Assembly (NCBI GenBank): GCA_947564735.1
Contig: CANOEC010000017.1
Span: 1 to 64,000, forward strand
DNA: 64,000 bases
Origin: an uncultured Lachnospiraceae bacterium
GTDB lineage: Bacteria > Bacillota > Clostridia > Lachnospirales > Lachnospiraceae
Direction of reading: 5' to 3'
The translations under genes were made by a program, and so were the position numbers. The notes below the pieces were generated by a model, which made no database searches, had not been told where the DNA came from, and saw nothing but the letters and a program-made list of their open reading frames with translations. Numbering within the stretch: position 1 is the first letter of the stretch; every line of letters starts with the position of its first letter. This document shows, in pieces, positions 25,865-34,840 of this stretch.

Positions 25865-27262
25865 CTACATCGTAATCCAGCCGAGCACATTCGCAATCGA
25901 ACTGAGCAGAATAATCACAATGCATACCGGTGCTAAATATTTCATGAAAAAGCAATACATTTTTCTGCGTTTAAATCCGGAGGACTGCTCTACCTCCTCG
26001 ATGATTTTGTTAAGACCTGCCACACGGGTAACTAACAGGCACGTTGCCAGCGCCGCTATTGGCATCATCAATGAATTGGTCAGAAAATCAAAGAAATCAA
26101 GAATCGACATGCCAATTATCGTCACAAAATCCAGCGCCCCAAACCCAAGCGCCGATACAGAACCAAATAAAACCATGATAATCCCCATCAAAACCGTCGC
26201 TTTATGGCGCCCGATTCCAAGCTGGTCTTCAAAGGTTGAAACGCCCGACTCCGCCAGCGAAATCGCACTCGTCAGCGCCGCAAGCAGTACCAGCAGGAAA
26301 AACATAATACCCGCACCGGTTCCAAATCCCATACTCGCAAATACCTTAGGAATCGTGATAAACATTAAGGACGGTCCCGCCTGTAATGTATCTGGATCAC
26401 CTCCCGAAAATGCAAAGACTGCCGGAATAATCATCAGTCCGGCAAGCATGGCAATCGCCGTATCAAAAATCTCCACCTGCTTGGTAGACTGCTCGATATC
26501 CACTTCCTTTTTCATATAAGAACCATAAGTATATAAGATTCCCATCGCAATGGACAGGGAATAAAACATCTGCCCCATGGCGGCAACTACCGTCATCCAT
26601 GAGAAATTCCCAAAATTCGGAATCAGGAAATATTTTACCCCCTCAAGGGCACCCGGTCTGGTCATAGAATAACCTGCCACAAACACAGCCAGAATGACAA
26701 GTACCGGCATCATAACCTTTGAAACCCGCTCCACACCATGTTTCACGCCTGCAAACAAAACGCCGATAACTATCAGGCTGAATATCAGAAACCATATCTC
26801 CGCGCTAACCCCGTCGGAAATAAAACCTGTAAAATAATCATCCTGTGCCAAAGCCTGTGTACTGCCACGCAGATACTCAAACAGATATTTGATTACCCAG
26901 CCGCCAATCACGCTGTAATAGGGCACAATCAGCATAGGAATCACGGCGTTTACCCAGCCTCCAAACCGAAATGGCAGTTTCTTACCGAATGACTGAAAAG
27001 CTCCTACCGGGCTTCTCTTCGTCATACGTCCCAGCGCAGTTTCCGATACAATCAATGCATACCCAAACGTCAACATAAGGAGCAGATAAGTCAGAAGAAA
27101 AATTCCTCCGCCGTATTTCGCAGCAAGATACGGAAATCTCCAGATATTCCCAAGCCCTACCGCTGAACCGGCGACTGCAAGGACATATCCAAGCCTTCCC
27201 GAAAAAGCGCTTCTTTTCTTGTCCGTATGTTGGGCTGCTGCGTTCGTTTTATCCCCTGTCAT
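25865..27262 (-). CDS. Sodium-dependent NSS/SNF-family transporter
   Basis: A 465-residue transporter with about 11-12 membrane segments. The NSS signature in the first segment is GSAVGLGNIWRFPYLAAKYG, lining the sodium and substrate sites; the second half contains LLVLLAALTSAISLAESGVS. Bacterial members such as LeuT, TnaT and MhsT import amino acids with sodium. The substrate is unknown. It lies downstream of dapF and dapL in the same direction but is separated from dapL by about 137 bases, so joint transcription is uncertain. Confidence 0.9.
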   Translation of the reverse strand: MTGDKTNAAAQHTDKKRSAFSGRLGYVLAVAGSAVGLGNIWRFPYLAAKYGGGIFLLTYLLLMLTFGYALIVSETALGRMTKRSPVGAFQSFGKKLPFRFGGWVNAVIPMLIVPYYSVIGGWVIKYLFEYLRGSTQALAQDDYFTGFISDGVSAEIWFLIFSLIVIGVLFAGVKHGVERVSKVMMPVLVILAVFVAGYSMTRPGALEGVKYFLIPNFGNFSWMTVVAAMGQMFYSLSIAMGILYTYGSYMKKEVDIEQSTKQVEIFDTAIAMLAGLMIIPAVFAFSGGDPDTLQAGPSLMFITIPKVFASMGFGTGAGIMFFLLVLLAALTSAISLAESGVSTFEDQLGIGRHKATVLMGIIMVLFGSVSALGFGALDFVTIIGMSILDFFDFLTNSLMMPIAALATCLLVTRVAGLNKIIEEVEQSSGFKRRKMYCFFMKYLAPVCIVIILLSSIANVLGWITM

Positions 27263-27399
27263 ATTAAAATGCTACCTTCCTATTTGTCCGTCTCGAACTT
27301 CTATTCGTCAACTCCGTACACTTCCGCCACGTCCTTCGGCAGCTTATGCACATTCCGAAGAAATTTTGCTGCAGCCTGCCCCTCCGCCGGCTCAGCAGA

Positions 27400-28620
27400 C
27401 TATATCGACAGTTTCTTAATCCTGTCAACCGCTTCTACCGTGTTCTCATAACTGCCAAATGCCGTCAGACGGAAATAAGTTTCCCCGCTGGGACCGAATC
27501 CGGACCCCGGCGTTCCGACCACATTCGCATTCTCCAGCAAGTAATCGAAAAACTCCCAGCTCGTCATATTGTTCGGCGCTTTCAGCCAGATATAAGGTGC
27601 ATTCACACCACCGGACACACTGAATCCTGCCGCTTTCAGACCATCTAAAATATATGCCGCATTCTTCATATAGTAGGCAACCAGCTCCTTCGTCTCCTTC
27701 TTCCCGGATTCACTGTACACTGCCTCGCCCGCTCTCTGCACAATATACGGTGCACCGTTATATTTCGTACCATGGCGTCTTGCCCACAAAGCATGCAAGG
27801 ATACATCTCCTACTTTCAGTTCCTTCGGAATCACCGTGAAGCCCAGACGCACGCCGGTAAATCCGGCATTCTTGGAGAAAGAACGAAGCTCAATCGCACA
27901 GGTCCTTGCCCCCTCGCACTCATAGATTGTGTGCGGTACATCTTCCTCCGAGATATATGCCTCGTAAGCCGCGTCATAAATAATAACGGAACCATTCCGA
28001 TTGGCGTAATCCACCCACTCCTGAAGCTGCGCCTTGTTGATTGTTGAACCCGTCGGATTATTGGGGAAACACAGATAAATCAAATCCGGCACTTCCTTCG
28101 GCAGCTGCGGCGCAAAATGATTATCCGCCGTACAAGGCATATAGATAACGTCACTCCACCGCTCCGACGCCGCATCATACGTACCCGTTCTGCCAGCCAT
28201 CACATTGGTGTCCACATAAACGGGATAGACCGGGTCGCAGACCGCAATCTTATTATCCAGCGCAAAAATCTCCTGAATATTGCCGGAATCACACTTCGCA
28301 CCATCCGACACGAAAATCTCGTCCGCTTCAATTTGACATCCTCTTTTTTTATAATCGTTATCCGCAATCGCATTTCTCAGAAACTCATATCCCAAATCCG
28401 GCGCGTATCCGCGGAAAGTAGCAGCATCCGCCATCTCGTCCACCGCACCGTGCAGCGCGCTTATGACTGACGCTGAAAGAGGCTGCGTCACATCGCCAAT
28501 CCCTAATCTGATAATTTTCTTCTCCGGATTCGCCGCCGTATAAGCGTTGACCTTCTTTGCAATCGTAGAAAAAAGATAGCTGCCGGGTAATTTTAAATAA
28601 TTGTCGTTTACTTTTACCAT
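27400..28620 (-). CDS. dapL: LL-diaminopimelate aminotransferase
   Basis: A 406-residue class I PLP aminotransferase that converts tetrahydrodipicolinate directly to LL-diaminopimelate. It begins MVKVNDNYLKLPGSYLFSTI as in the DapL family, has IRLGIGDVTQPL, the Asp/Tyr cofactor region IIYDAAYEAYI and the PLP lysine in SFSKNAGFTGVRLGF. With dapF next to it, this bypasses the succinylase or acetylase branch of lysine and meso-DAP (peptidoglycan) synthesis. Confidence 0.95.
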   Translation of the reverse strand: MVKVNDNYLKLPGSYLFSTIAKKVNAYTAANPEKKIIRLGIGDVTQPLSASVISALHGAVDEMADAATFRGYAPDLGYEFLRNAIADNDYKKRGCQIEADEIFVSDGAKCDSGNIQEIFALDNKIAVCDPVYPVYVDTNVMAGRTGTYDAASERWSDVIYMPCTADNHFAPQLPKEVPDLIYLCFPNNPTGSTINKAQLQEWVDYANRNGSVIIYDAAYEAYISEEDVPHTIYECEGARTCAIELRSFSKNAGFTGVRLGFTVIPKELKVGDVSLHALWARRHGTKYNGAPYIVQRAGEAVYSESGKKETKELVAYYMKNAAYILDGLKAAGFSVSGGVNAPYIWLKAPNNMTSWEFFDYLLENANVVGTPGSGFGPSGETYFRLTAFGSYENTVEAVDRIKKLSI

Positions 28621-28740
28621 AGTCTCCTCATTTCTGCGCTGTTATAGTTCACACCATCCAATCAAATCGCCAATTTGCATCAGACAGCGCGCTGACACAT
28701 CTCTCGTACTTGAACATTCTTTCAATCATTTCCCTGCTGT

Positions 28741-29628
28741 TCAACACTCGCCCTCAAAAACCGTGACTGCCGGACCCGTCATATAGACCAGATTCGCCTC
28801 CCTGTCCCATGTAATTTCAAGCTCGCCACCTAATAGTTTAACAGTAACCGTTTGTTCCGTCAAACCATTTAAGATACAGGCGACCACCGTCGCACAACAC
28901 CCCGTGCCGCAGGCAAGCGTCTCCCCTGTGCCTCGCTCCCATACACGCATCTGTACAGTTTTGCGGTCCAGAACCTTGACGAACTCCGTATTGATACGAT
29001 TCGGGAAACGCTCATGATTCTCAAAATACGGACCAATTTCTTCAATGTTTAAATCCGCCACATCATCCATAAAGACAACAGCATGGGGATTTCCCATTGA
29101 CACACATGTCATTTTGTATTCCCTGCCATTTACGATGATGGGAACATTGATGATACTTTCCTGCTGAGCCGCCACGGACTTATCATCCGCATTTTTTTGA
29201 TATTGCCCTTCTTCTGACTCCACTTTGACCGGTATATTTTCCGGGCGAAGCTCCGGCGCACCCATATTCACTCTGACACAGTCCACTTTTCCTTCTTTTA
29301 TAAAAAGCTCTAAATATTTTATCTTCCCGCAGCTTATGACGCTTATGTCGGTTTTGTCTGTCAACCCTTTCTCATACACATATTTCGCCACACAGCGGAT
29401 ACCGTTCCCGCACATCTCCGCACGGCTCCCGTCGGCATTGTACATCTCCATCTCGAAATCAGCGTCTTTAGACGGATTGATGAAAATCACGCCGTCACCG
29501 CCGATTCCAAAATGTCTGTCACTGAGGCGCTTTACCAGTTCCGGTTTATCCTCCTGCGCAATTTCTTCCGCAAACCCGTTCACGTAAATATAGTCGTTGC
29601 CACATCCTTGCATTTTTGTAAACTTCAT
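28741..29628 (-). CDS. dapF: Diaminopimelate epimerase
   Basis: A 295-residue DapF that turns LL-DAP into meso-DAP. The start at 29628 has AAAGGAGG seven bases upstream. The two catalytic cysteines are in EMCGNGIRC and ACGTGCCAT, and the N-terminus MKFTKMQGCGNDYIYVNG is typical. Near residue 130, between RPENIPVKVE and NVPIIVNG, there is an extra polar segment of about 20 residues, probably a surface loop. It is followed by dapL after 120 bases on the same strand. Confidence 0.95.
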   Translation of the reverse strand: MKFTKMQGCGNDYIYVNGFAEEIAQEDKPELVKRLSDRHFGIGGDGVIFINPSKDADFEMEMYNADGSRAEMCGNGIRCVAKYVYEKGLTDKTDISVISCGKIKYLELFIKEGKVDCVRVNMGAPELRPENIPVKVESEEGQYQKNADDKSVAAQQESIINVPIIVNGREYKMTCVSMGNPHAVVFMDDVADLNIEEIGPYFENHERFPNRINTEFVKVLDRKTVQMRVWERGTGETLACGTGCCATVVACILNGLTEQTVTVKLLGGELEITWDREANLVYMTGPAVTVFEGEC

Positions 29629-29864
29629 ATAAATCCTCCTTTCCGCACCGCTTTTTTGACTTTTCCAAGATAAGCTGTATTCCATGTGCGCTTACTGCCA
29701 TCATCCTTTATCAAACTTATATTTCACTGTACATCATATCACACTTCCATAACAAATAGAGCACATTTATTGCAGAATACTGCGCAAAATATGCCCTGTC
29801 GTCCCTATCATTTAGCAGTGCTGTGCTACACAGGCAATATGCCTGCCATAAGGCTCAACTCTAT

Positions 29865-30410
29865 TCACCGCAGCATCGTCAATACCATCTGTGCCGTTTC
29901 CGCCATATTGGTACCGCTGTCCATACTGCATTTCTGGATATAGCGGTGAGCCTCCCCCTCTGTCATATGGTTCCGGCTCATCAGCAGCGCTTTCGCTTCT
30001 TTGATATATGCCGCTTCTTCGACACTGCGTTCCTTCGGCTGGGTCTTTGTCCTCCGCCTTCTGCGCATAATCGTCTGACTCATCATATCCACTGTATTAA
30101 TGAGATCGTGTACTTTAAGCGGCATGGCGAGCCCCATAATATCATCGCTGCGGTATTCATTGAGTACCGTCCGGGATGCCACAAGCAGCATGTCGAACCC
30201 CGGCGGAAGGCAGTCGTGCAACTCCGTATATATCATGTCTGTCATCTTGTACGCACATATGACAATGCCATCGCTTAAATCACGCAGATGATTTAAGCAT
30301 TGCGCTCCTGTCGAGCAGACTGCCGTAACCTGAAAACCGTTCTTCACCAGCACCCCACGGATACCCTTGGCATCTTCTATCTTCGGCAGCGCCACAATAA
30401 TATTGATCAC
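29865..30410 (-). CDS. ANTAR-domain RNA-binding antiterminator with degenerate receiver
   Basis: A 181-residue protein from the GTG at 30410, chosen for the GGGAGGTGAG just upstream. The C-terminal part (about 125-181) is an ANTAR domain (EAKALLMSRNHMTEGEAHRY, SGTNMAETAQMVL), which binds dual hairpins in nascent RNA and prevents termination. The N-terminal part resembles a receiver but lacks its key residues: the acidic pair is replaced by VALPKI, the phosphoacceptor position lies in IVICAYKM, and the Lys region reads AMPLK. It is therefore probably not controlled by phosphorylation. It follows glnA on the same strand, pointing to nitrogen control. Confidence 0.88.
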   Translation of the reverse strand: MINIIVALPKIEDAKGIRGVLVKNGFQVTAVCSTGAQCLNHLRDLSDGIVICAYKMTDMIYTELHDCLPPGFDMLLVASRTVLNEYRSDDIMGLAMPLKVHDLINTVDMMSQTIMRRRRRTKTQPKERSVEEAAYIKEAKALLMSRNHMTEGEAHRYIQKCSMDSGTNMAETAQMVLTMLR

Positions 30411-30494
30411 ACGCTCACCTCCCGTCCTGTATTTTTGTCTTGCATGTGTATATGACATGTATGTCATTGCAATATATGCATCATTCCGGCTGCA

Positions 30495-31829
30495 TCACAC
30501 ATTGTTCAGATACTCATTCACCTCCCAGTCCGTCACCTGCATACGATAACGGAACCATTCTTCCTTTTTCGCCTGAATATACTTGTGATATGCATGTTCA
30601 CCCAGCACATCCCGGATGAACGCATCCGCCTCCATATTGTAGACTGCCTCAATCAGCGTACCCGGTATCTCCTCAATCTTCATGACAGCCTTTTCCTCCT
30701 CGCTCAAACGGAAAATATTGCAGTCCACGCTCTCCGGCGGCATAATCTTGTTCACGATACCATCCAGTCCCGCGCGCAGGCATACTGCCAAAGCCAGATA
30801 AGGATTTGCCGCCGGGTCGGGACAGCGCAGTTCAATCCTCGTTCCCTCGCCGCGCGTCGCCGGAATACGGATGAGCGGGCTTCTGTTTGTGGCGCTCCAT
30901 GCAATGTAAACCGGCGCCTCGTATCCGGGCACCAGACGCTTGTAGGAATTGACAAGCGGATTGGTAATCGCCGTCATGCCTTTCATATGTTTCATGATAC
31001 CGCCGATAAAATAATATGCGGTCTGGCTTAACCCCAATACATCACTCTCGTCGGCAAAAATATTTTTGCCATCCTTGGACAAAGACATGTTGATATGCAT
31101 TCCGGAGCCGTTCACGCCAAACTTCGGCTTCGGCATAAAAGTAGCATGAAGTCCGTGCCTGCGGGCAATCGTCTTGACGGCGAGCTTGAAGGTCATGATA
31201 TTGTCCGCCGTAGAGAGCGCCTCGTCATAACGGAAATCAATTTCATGCTGTGCCGGCGCAACCTCATGGTGAGACGCTTCGATGATAAACCCCATGTCTT
31301 CTAAGGTAAGCACCATATCCCGTCTGGCATTTTCACCGAAGTCCAGCGGCCCCAAATCAAAATATCCTGCCTTTTCATGAGTAATCGTCGTGGGCATCGC
31401 ATTTTCGTCCGTATGAAACAGAAAAAACTCACACTCCGGTCCGACCTCGAACGTATAGCCAAACTTCTCCGCCTCCCCTATCGCACGCTTTAAAATATAA
31501 CGCGGATCTCCCTCAAAGGGGGTGCCATCGGGACGATACACATCGCAAATCATCCTTGCCACCTTACCCTGCTGGGGTCTCCATGGGAATATTTCCATCG
31601 TGCTGAAATCCGGATACAGATACATATCGGATTCCTCAATCCGCGCAAATCCTTCAATCGAAGAGCCGTCAAACATGCACCCATTGTCCAGCGCCTTCTC
31701 AAGCTGACTTGCCGTAATCGCCATATTTTTCAGATTACCGAAGATATCTGTAAACTGCAGGCGGATAAACTCCACGTCCTCGTCTGCAACCAGTTGTATG
31801 ATATCTTCCTTTGTATAATTTTTTCTCAT
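30495..31829 (-). CDS. glnA: Glutamine synthetase, type I
   Basis: A 444-residue GS-I of the alpha (Firmicutes) length that makes glutamine from glutamate, ammonia and ATP. Motifs: [39 protein letters not shown], and [15 protein letters not shown]. The start at 31829 follows AAGGAGG. An adenylylation-type Tyr loop is not evident, as expected for GS-I alpha, which is feedback-regulated. It is preceded by a strong promoter and a leader hairpin and followed by an ANTAR regulator. Confidence 0.97.
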   Translation of the reverse strand: MRKNYTKEDIIQLVADEDVEFIRLQFTDIFGNLKNMAITASQLEKALDNGCMFDGSSIEGFARIEESDMYLYPDFSTMEIFPWRPQQGKVARMICDVYRPDGTPFEGDPRYILKRAIGEAEKFGYTFEVGPECEFFLFHTDENAMPTTITHEKAGYFDLGPLDFGENARRDMVLTLEDMGFIIEASHHEVAPAQHEIDFRYDEALSTADNIMTFKLAVKTIARRHGLHATFMPKPKFGVNGSGMHINMSLSKDGKNIFADESDVLGLSQTAYYFIGGIMKHMKGMTAITNPLVNSYKRLVPGYEAPVYIAWSATNRSPLIRIPATRGEGTRIELRCPDPAANPYLALAVCLRAGLDGIVNKIMPPESVDCNIFRLSEEEKAVMKIEEIPGTLIEAVYNMEADAFIRDVLGEHAYHKYIQAKKEEWFRYRMQVTDWEVNEYLNNV

Positions 31830-31888
31830 AACTGCCTCCTTATCATCTTTTATCATTTACTTTCATTCAAATTCCCTACAGACGCACG

Positions 31889-31926
31889 CAAGGGCATTCT
31901 TATCCTGCAATAAGAACGCCCTTGTT
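31889..31926 (-). promoter_or_regulatory. Leader hairpin of glnA
   Basis: On the minus strand AAGGGCGTTCTTAT pairs with ATAAGAATGCCCTT around the loop TGCAGG. It lies between the glnA promoter and start codon in the leader. No T-run follows, and the loop does not match the A1/G4 hexaloop expected of ANTAR targets, so its role is open. Confidence 0.7.
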
Positions 31927-31942
31927 CCATGATTTTCAATTT

Positions 31943-31972
31943 ATAATAGCAGTTGTCTAATACATTTGTCAA
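31943..31972 (-). promoter_or_regulatory. Sigma-A-type promoter of glnA
   Basis: On the minus strand a perfect TTGACA (31972-31967) and TATTAT (31948-31943) are separated by 18 bases. Transcription would begin near 31936 and give a leader of about 105 bases containing the hairpin at 31889-31926. Confidence 0.75.
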
Positions 31973-32119
31973 GTCGGGATAGCATCTGATTTCCACGCAG
32001 AAAATCCATTAACGGAATACCGTTATCTATAGTAAATTCTCAACATAGCGTGTATAATGCAAATGATACACATAACAAATACGATATATTGTATTGTGCA
32101 TGTTTACAGGAGAATGTTT

Positions 32120-32806
32120 ATGCCAAAAATCATGATTATTGAAGATGACAAGGCGGTGCGGGAAGAACTGGCGCTCCTGCTGGCAAATGAGGGATACGAG
32201 CCGGTCGCTGTCACCGATTTTCATCGTATCATACCGCAGGTAAAGGAAGCGTCTCCCGACTTGATTTTACTGGATCTGGGGCTGCCCGGACAGGACGGGC
32301 TTTCTCTGTGCGCCGAACTGAGGCAGGATAATGACATTCCCGTCATATTTGTCACCAGCCGTAATTCCACGTCAGATGAGCTGACCGCCCTGTGCATGGG
32401 CGGTGATGATTATATCTGCAAGCCGTATAACATTCCTCTTCTGCTTGCCCGCATCAAAGTCGTTCTGCGAAGAAGCAGTCCGAAGGCAGCGACGGAATAC
32501 ACGGAAATAAACGGGCTGCGCTTAAATCCCGCCAAAGGATGCGCCACCGCCAACCGGCTGACTACGGAGCTTACGCGCAACGAAATCCAGATTCTTGCAC
32601 ATCTGATGGCTCATGCAGGAGAAATTGTCCCCCGTGCCGACCTGATAGAAGCATTGTGGAACAACAAAATTTACATTGACGACAACACCCTCAGCGTGAA
32701 TATGACCAGACTGCGGGGCAAGCTGGAGGCGCTTGGACTGCCTGACTACATCAGGACACGGCGCGGCATCGGATACCAAATCTGCCAAGGCGGCACAGCG
32801 GAATAA
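32120..32806 (+). CDS. BceR-like response regulator
   Basis: A 228-residue OmpR-family regulator starting at 32120 behind AGGAGAA. The receiver has IIEDDKAVR, the phosphoacceptor in LILLDLGLPG, and the Lys in YICKPYN; the winged helix contains ELTRNEIQILAHLM and ends RTRRGIGYQI. With the BceS-like kinase and BceAB-like transporter downstream it should induce the transporter on exposure to cell-wall-active peptides. Confidence 0.92.
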   Translation: MPKIMIIEDDKAVREELALLLANEGYEPVAVTDFHRIIPQVKEASPDLILLDLGLPGQDGLSLCAELRQDNDIPVIFVTSRNSTSDELTALCMGGDDYICKPYNIPLLLARIKVVLRRSSPKAATEYTEINGLRLNPAKGCATANRLTTELTRNEIQILAHLMAHAGEIVPRADLIEALWNNKIYIDDNTLSVNMTRLRGKLEALGLPDYIRTRRGIGYQICQGGTAE

Positions 32807-32901
32807 AAGAACCTGCTGTCTGCCGCAACACTGTTCATGCACCAACTTAGCCAAACGCCGGAGTAAAGATTGCAGTAACCTGCTCCGGCATGGAGGAAAC
32901 T

Positions 32902-33936
32902 ATGACCTTTCGTGAATTTTTATCTGACCGTACGGGCAGAATCATACTGGAACTATGCATCTTAGCCATGTCCGTCTGCCTTCTTTCCGTCACCGGAACG
33001 CAGCCGGACATCCTTTTGCTACTCTTCGTATTCCTAGCTTTCATCCGCATAACCGTGCTTCTCATCGACTTTTTCACACTGCGCTCCCATCTGGCACAAC
33101 TGGAGCACATTATGGCAAATCTGCCACAGAAATATCTGTTTACCGAATGTGCGCCACCGCCAAAAACCATCTATGAGCGCAGACTTTTTGCCCTCATGCG
33201 GCGCTCCTGCAAATCCATGACCGAAGCCGTCTCGGACGCCGAGGCGGCAAGACGGGAATACCGGGAAACGGTAGAAAGCTGGGTACACGAAATCAAATCC
33301 CCCATCACGGCAGCCAAATTAATCTGTCATGGCATAGAACCCGAACCCCGGCGCCGGCTTGCACAGGAGCTTTTCCAGATAGAGGCGCATGTGGAGCGTG
33401 CCTTATTTTATGCGAGAACAGAGAATCCCGAAAAAGATTTTATCATTCAGCAATACAACCTTGACGACATTGTAGCGGAGGCAATCGAAACCTATGGCAC
33501 ACTGCTCATGCAGAGCAATATACGAGTCGAAACCGGCAATCTGCATTATCAGATCTATACCGACCGCAAATGGACGTGCTTTATCCTCGGACAGCTTCTG
33601 CAAAATGCCGCCCGGTATAAAAATGAGCAAAGCGCATTTGCGCACGACTCCCTTATCCATGACACATCTGTCATTATCGTATCCGCCGAACCTTCCGACA
33701 AAGACCGGCTTAAGCTCACCGTCTCGGATAACGGCATCGGCATTCCCGCCCATGAACTGCCCCGCGTCTTCGACCGGGGATTTACGGGCAGCAACGGGCG
33801 TGCCAGAGGCGGCAGCACCGGCATGGGATTGTATCTGTGCCACAAGCTGTCCGACTTTCTTGGGCTTGCTATCCAGATTACCTCCGTCGAAGGAGAAGGA
33901 ACCAGCGTAACGCTCTCCTTTCTTACAAAAATGTAA
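32902..33936 (+). CDS. BceS-like (intramembrane-sensing) histidine kinase
   Basis: A 344-residue kinase with two closely spaced N-terminal membrane segments (about 16-33 and 38-58) and almost no extracellular loop, the hallmark of BceS-type kinases, which sense through their transporter. The phosphorylation site is WVHEIKSPITAAKL; ATP-binding motifs are LLQNAARYK, DNGIGIP, VFDRGFTG and GMGLYLCHKL. The ATG at 32902 follows GGAGG at five bases. Confidence 0.92.
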   Translation: MTFREFLSDRTGRIILELCILAMSVCLLSVTGTQPDILLLLFVFLAFIRITVLLIDFFTLRSHLAQLEHIMANLPQKYLFTECAPPPKTIYERRLFALMRRSCKSMTEAVSDAEAARREYRETVESWVHEIKSPITAAKLICHGIEPEPRRRLAQELFQIEAHVERALFYARTENPEKDFIIQQYNLDDIVAEAIETYGTLLMQSNIRVETGNLHYQIYTDRKWTCFILGQLLQNAARYKNEQSAFAHDSLIHDTSVIIVSAEPSDKDRLKLTVSDNGIGIPAHELPRVFDRGFTGSNGRARGGSTGMGLYLCHKLSDFLGLAIQITSVEGEGTSVTLSFLTKM

Positions 33937-34081
33937 GACAAATCCATATCACTTCGATACCAGCCGCTTCTCTGCTATTGTATGATAGCAGCATAAACCA
34001 TCGTCCCGCGGCTTTTGCCAGACATCACTTTGCGGATGCTCGGTACATTGCCCGCAGAAATCAACTTAAAGGAGGTATGTT

Positions 34082-34840
34082 ATGCTGCAAGTCACCAACA
34101 TTGAAAAATATTACGGCAGTAAAAATCACGTCACCAAAGCATTAGACCGGGTCAGCTTCACGGTAGAAAAGGGCGAATTTATCGCCATCATGGGGGCTTC
34201 CGGCAGTGGTAAGACCACCCTGCTCAACTGTATCTCGACAATTGACACGGTAAGCGCCGGAAGCATCCTCTTAGAAGGAACGGAAGTCTCGGAGCTTGGC
34301 GAAAGCGACCTTGCCCGTTTCAGACGGGAACGGCTTGGATTTGTCTTTCAGGATTTTAATCTGCTGGACACCTTGACGATTGAAGAAAACATCGGTCTCG
34401 CCCTCATGCTGAACCATTCCAATCCACAGGCAGTACAGAATCAAGTTATGGAAATTGCCGAAAAACTCGGCATCACGGATATTCTGGGTAAATTCCCCTA
34501 TCAGGTGTCCGGCGGACAAAAACAGCGTGCCGCCTGCGCCAGAGCCATGGTTGCAGGTCAGTCTCTGCTCCTTGCCGACGAACCCACCGGTGCTTTGGAC
34601 TCCACGGCTTCCAAGAACCTTCTGGAAATCATGACGAAGCTCAATCAGGAAATGGAGGCGACCATTCTTATGGTCACCCATGACGCCTACAGCGCCAGCT
34701 ATGCCTCAAGGGTGCTTTTCTTAAAAGACGGCAAAATTTTCAACGAGCTGCTCCGGGGCGAACGAAACCGTTCCGTATTTTACCGCGAGATTCTGAATGT
34801 CCTTGCAATGTTGGGAGGTGATCTTTGTGACGTTATTTAG
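34082..34840 (+). CDS. BceA-like ABC transporter ATP-binding protein
   Basis: A 252-residue ATPase with Walker A GASGSGKTTLL, Q-loop FQDFNLLDTL, signature VSGGQKQRAACARAM, Walker B LLLADEPTGALD and the switch His in MVTHDAYS. It energises the BceB-like permease that overlaps its 3' end by 14 bases. Such transporters remove peptide antibiotics from lipid II-cycle targets and also signal need to their kinase. The 145-base gap ahead of it may hold a target site for the response regulator. Confidence 0.93.
   Translation: MLQVTNIEKYYGSKNHVTKALDRVSFTVEKGEFIAIMGASGSGKTTLLNCISTIDTVSAGSILLEGTEVSELGESDLARFRRERLGFVFQDFNLLDTLTIEENIGLALMLNHSNPQAVQNQVMEIAEKLGITDILGKFPYQVSGGQKQRAACARAMVAGQSLLLADEPTGALDSTASKNLLEIMTKLNQEMEATILMVTHDAYSASYASRVLFLKDGKIFNELLRGERNRSVFYREILNVLAMLGGDLCDVI

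Noticed and set aside
31889-31926. glnA leader hairpin as an ANTAR binding site
   Set aside because: The hexaloop is TGCAGG, without the A1 and G4 of the known motif, and only one hairpin is present.
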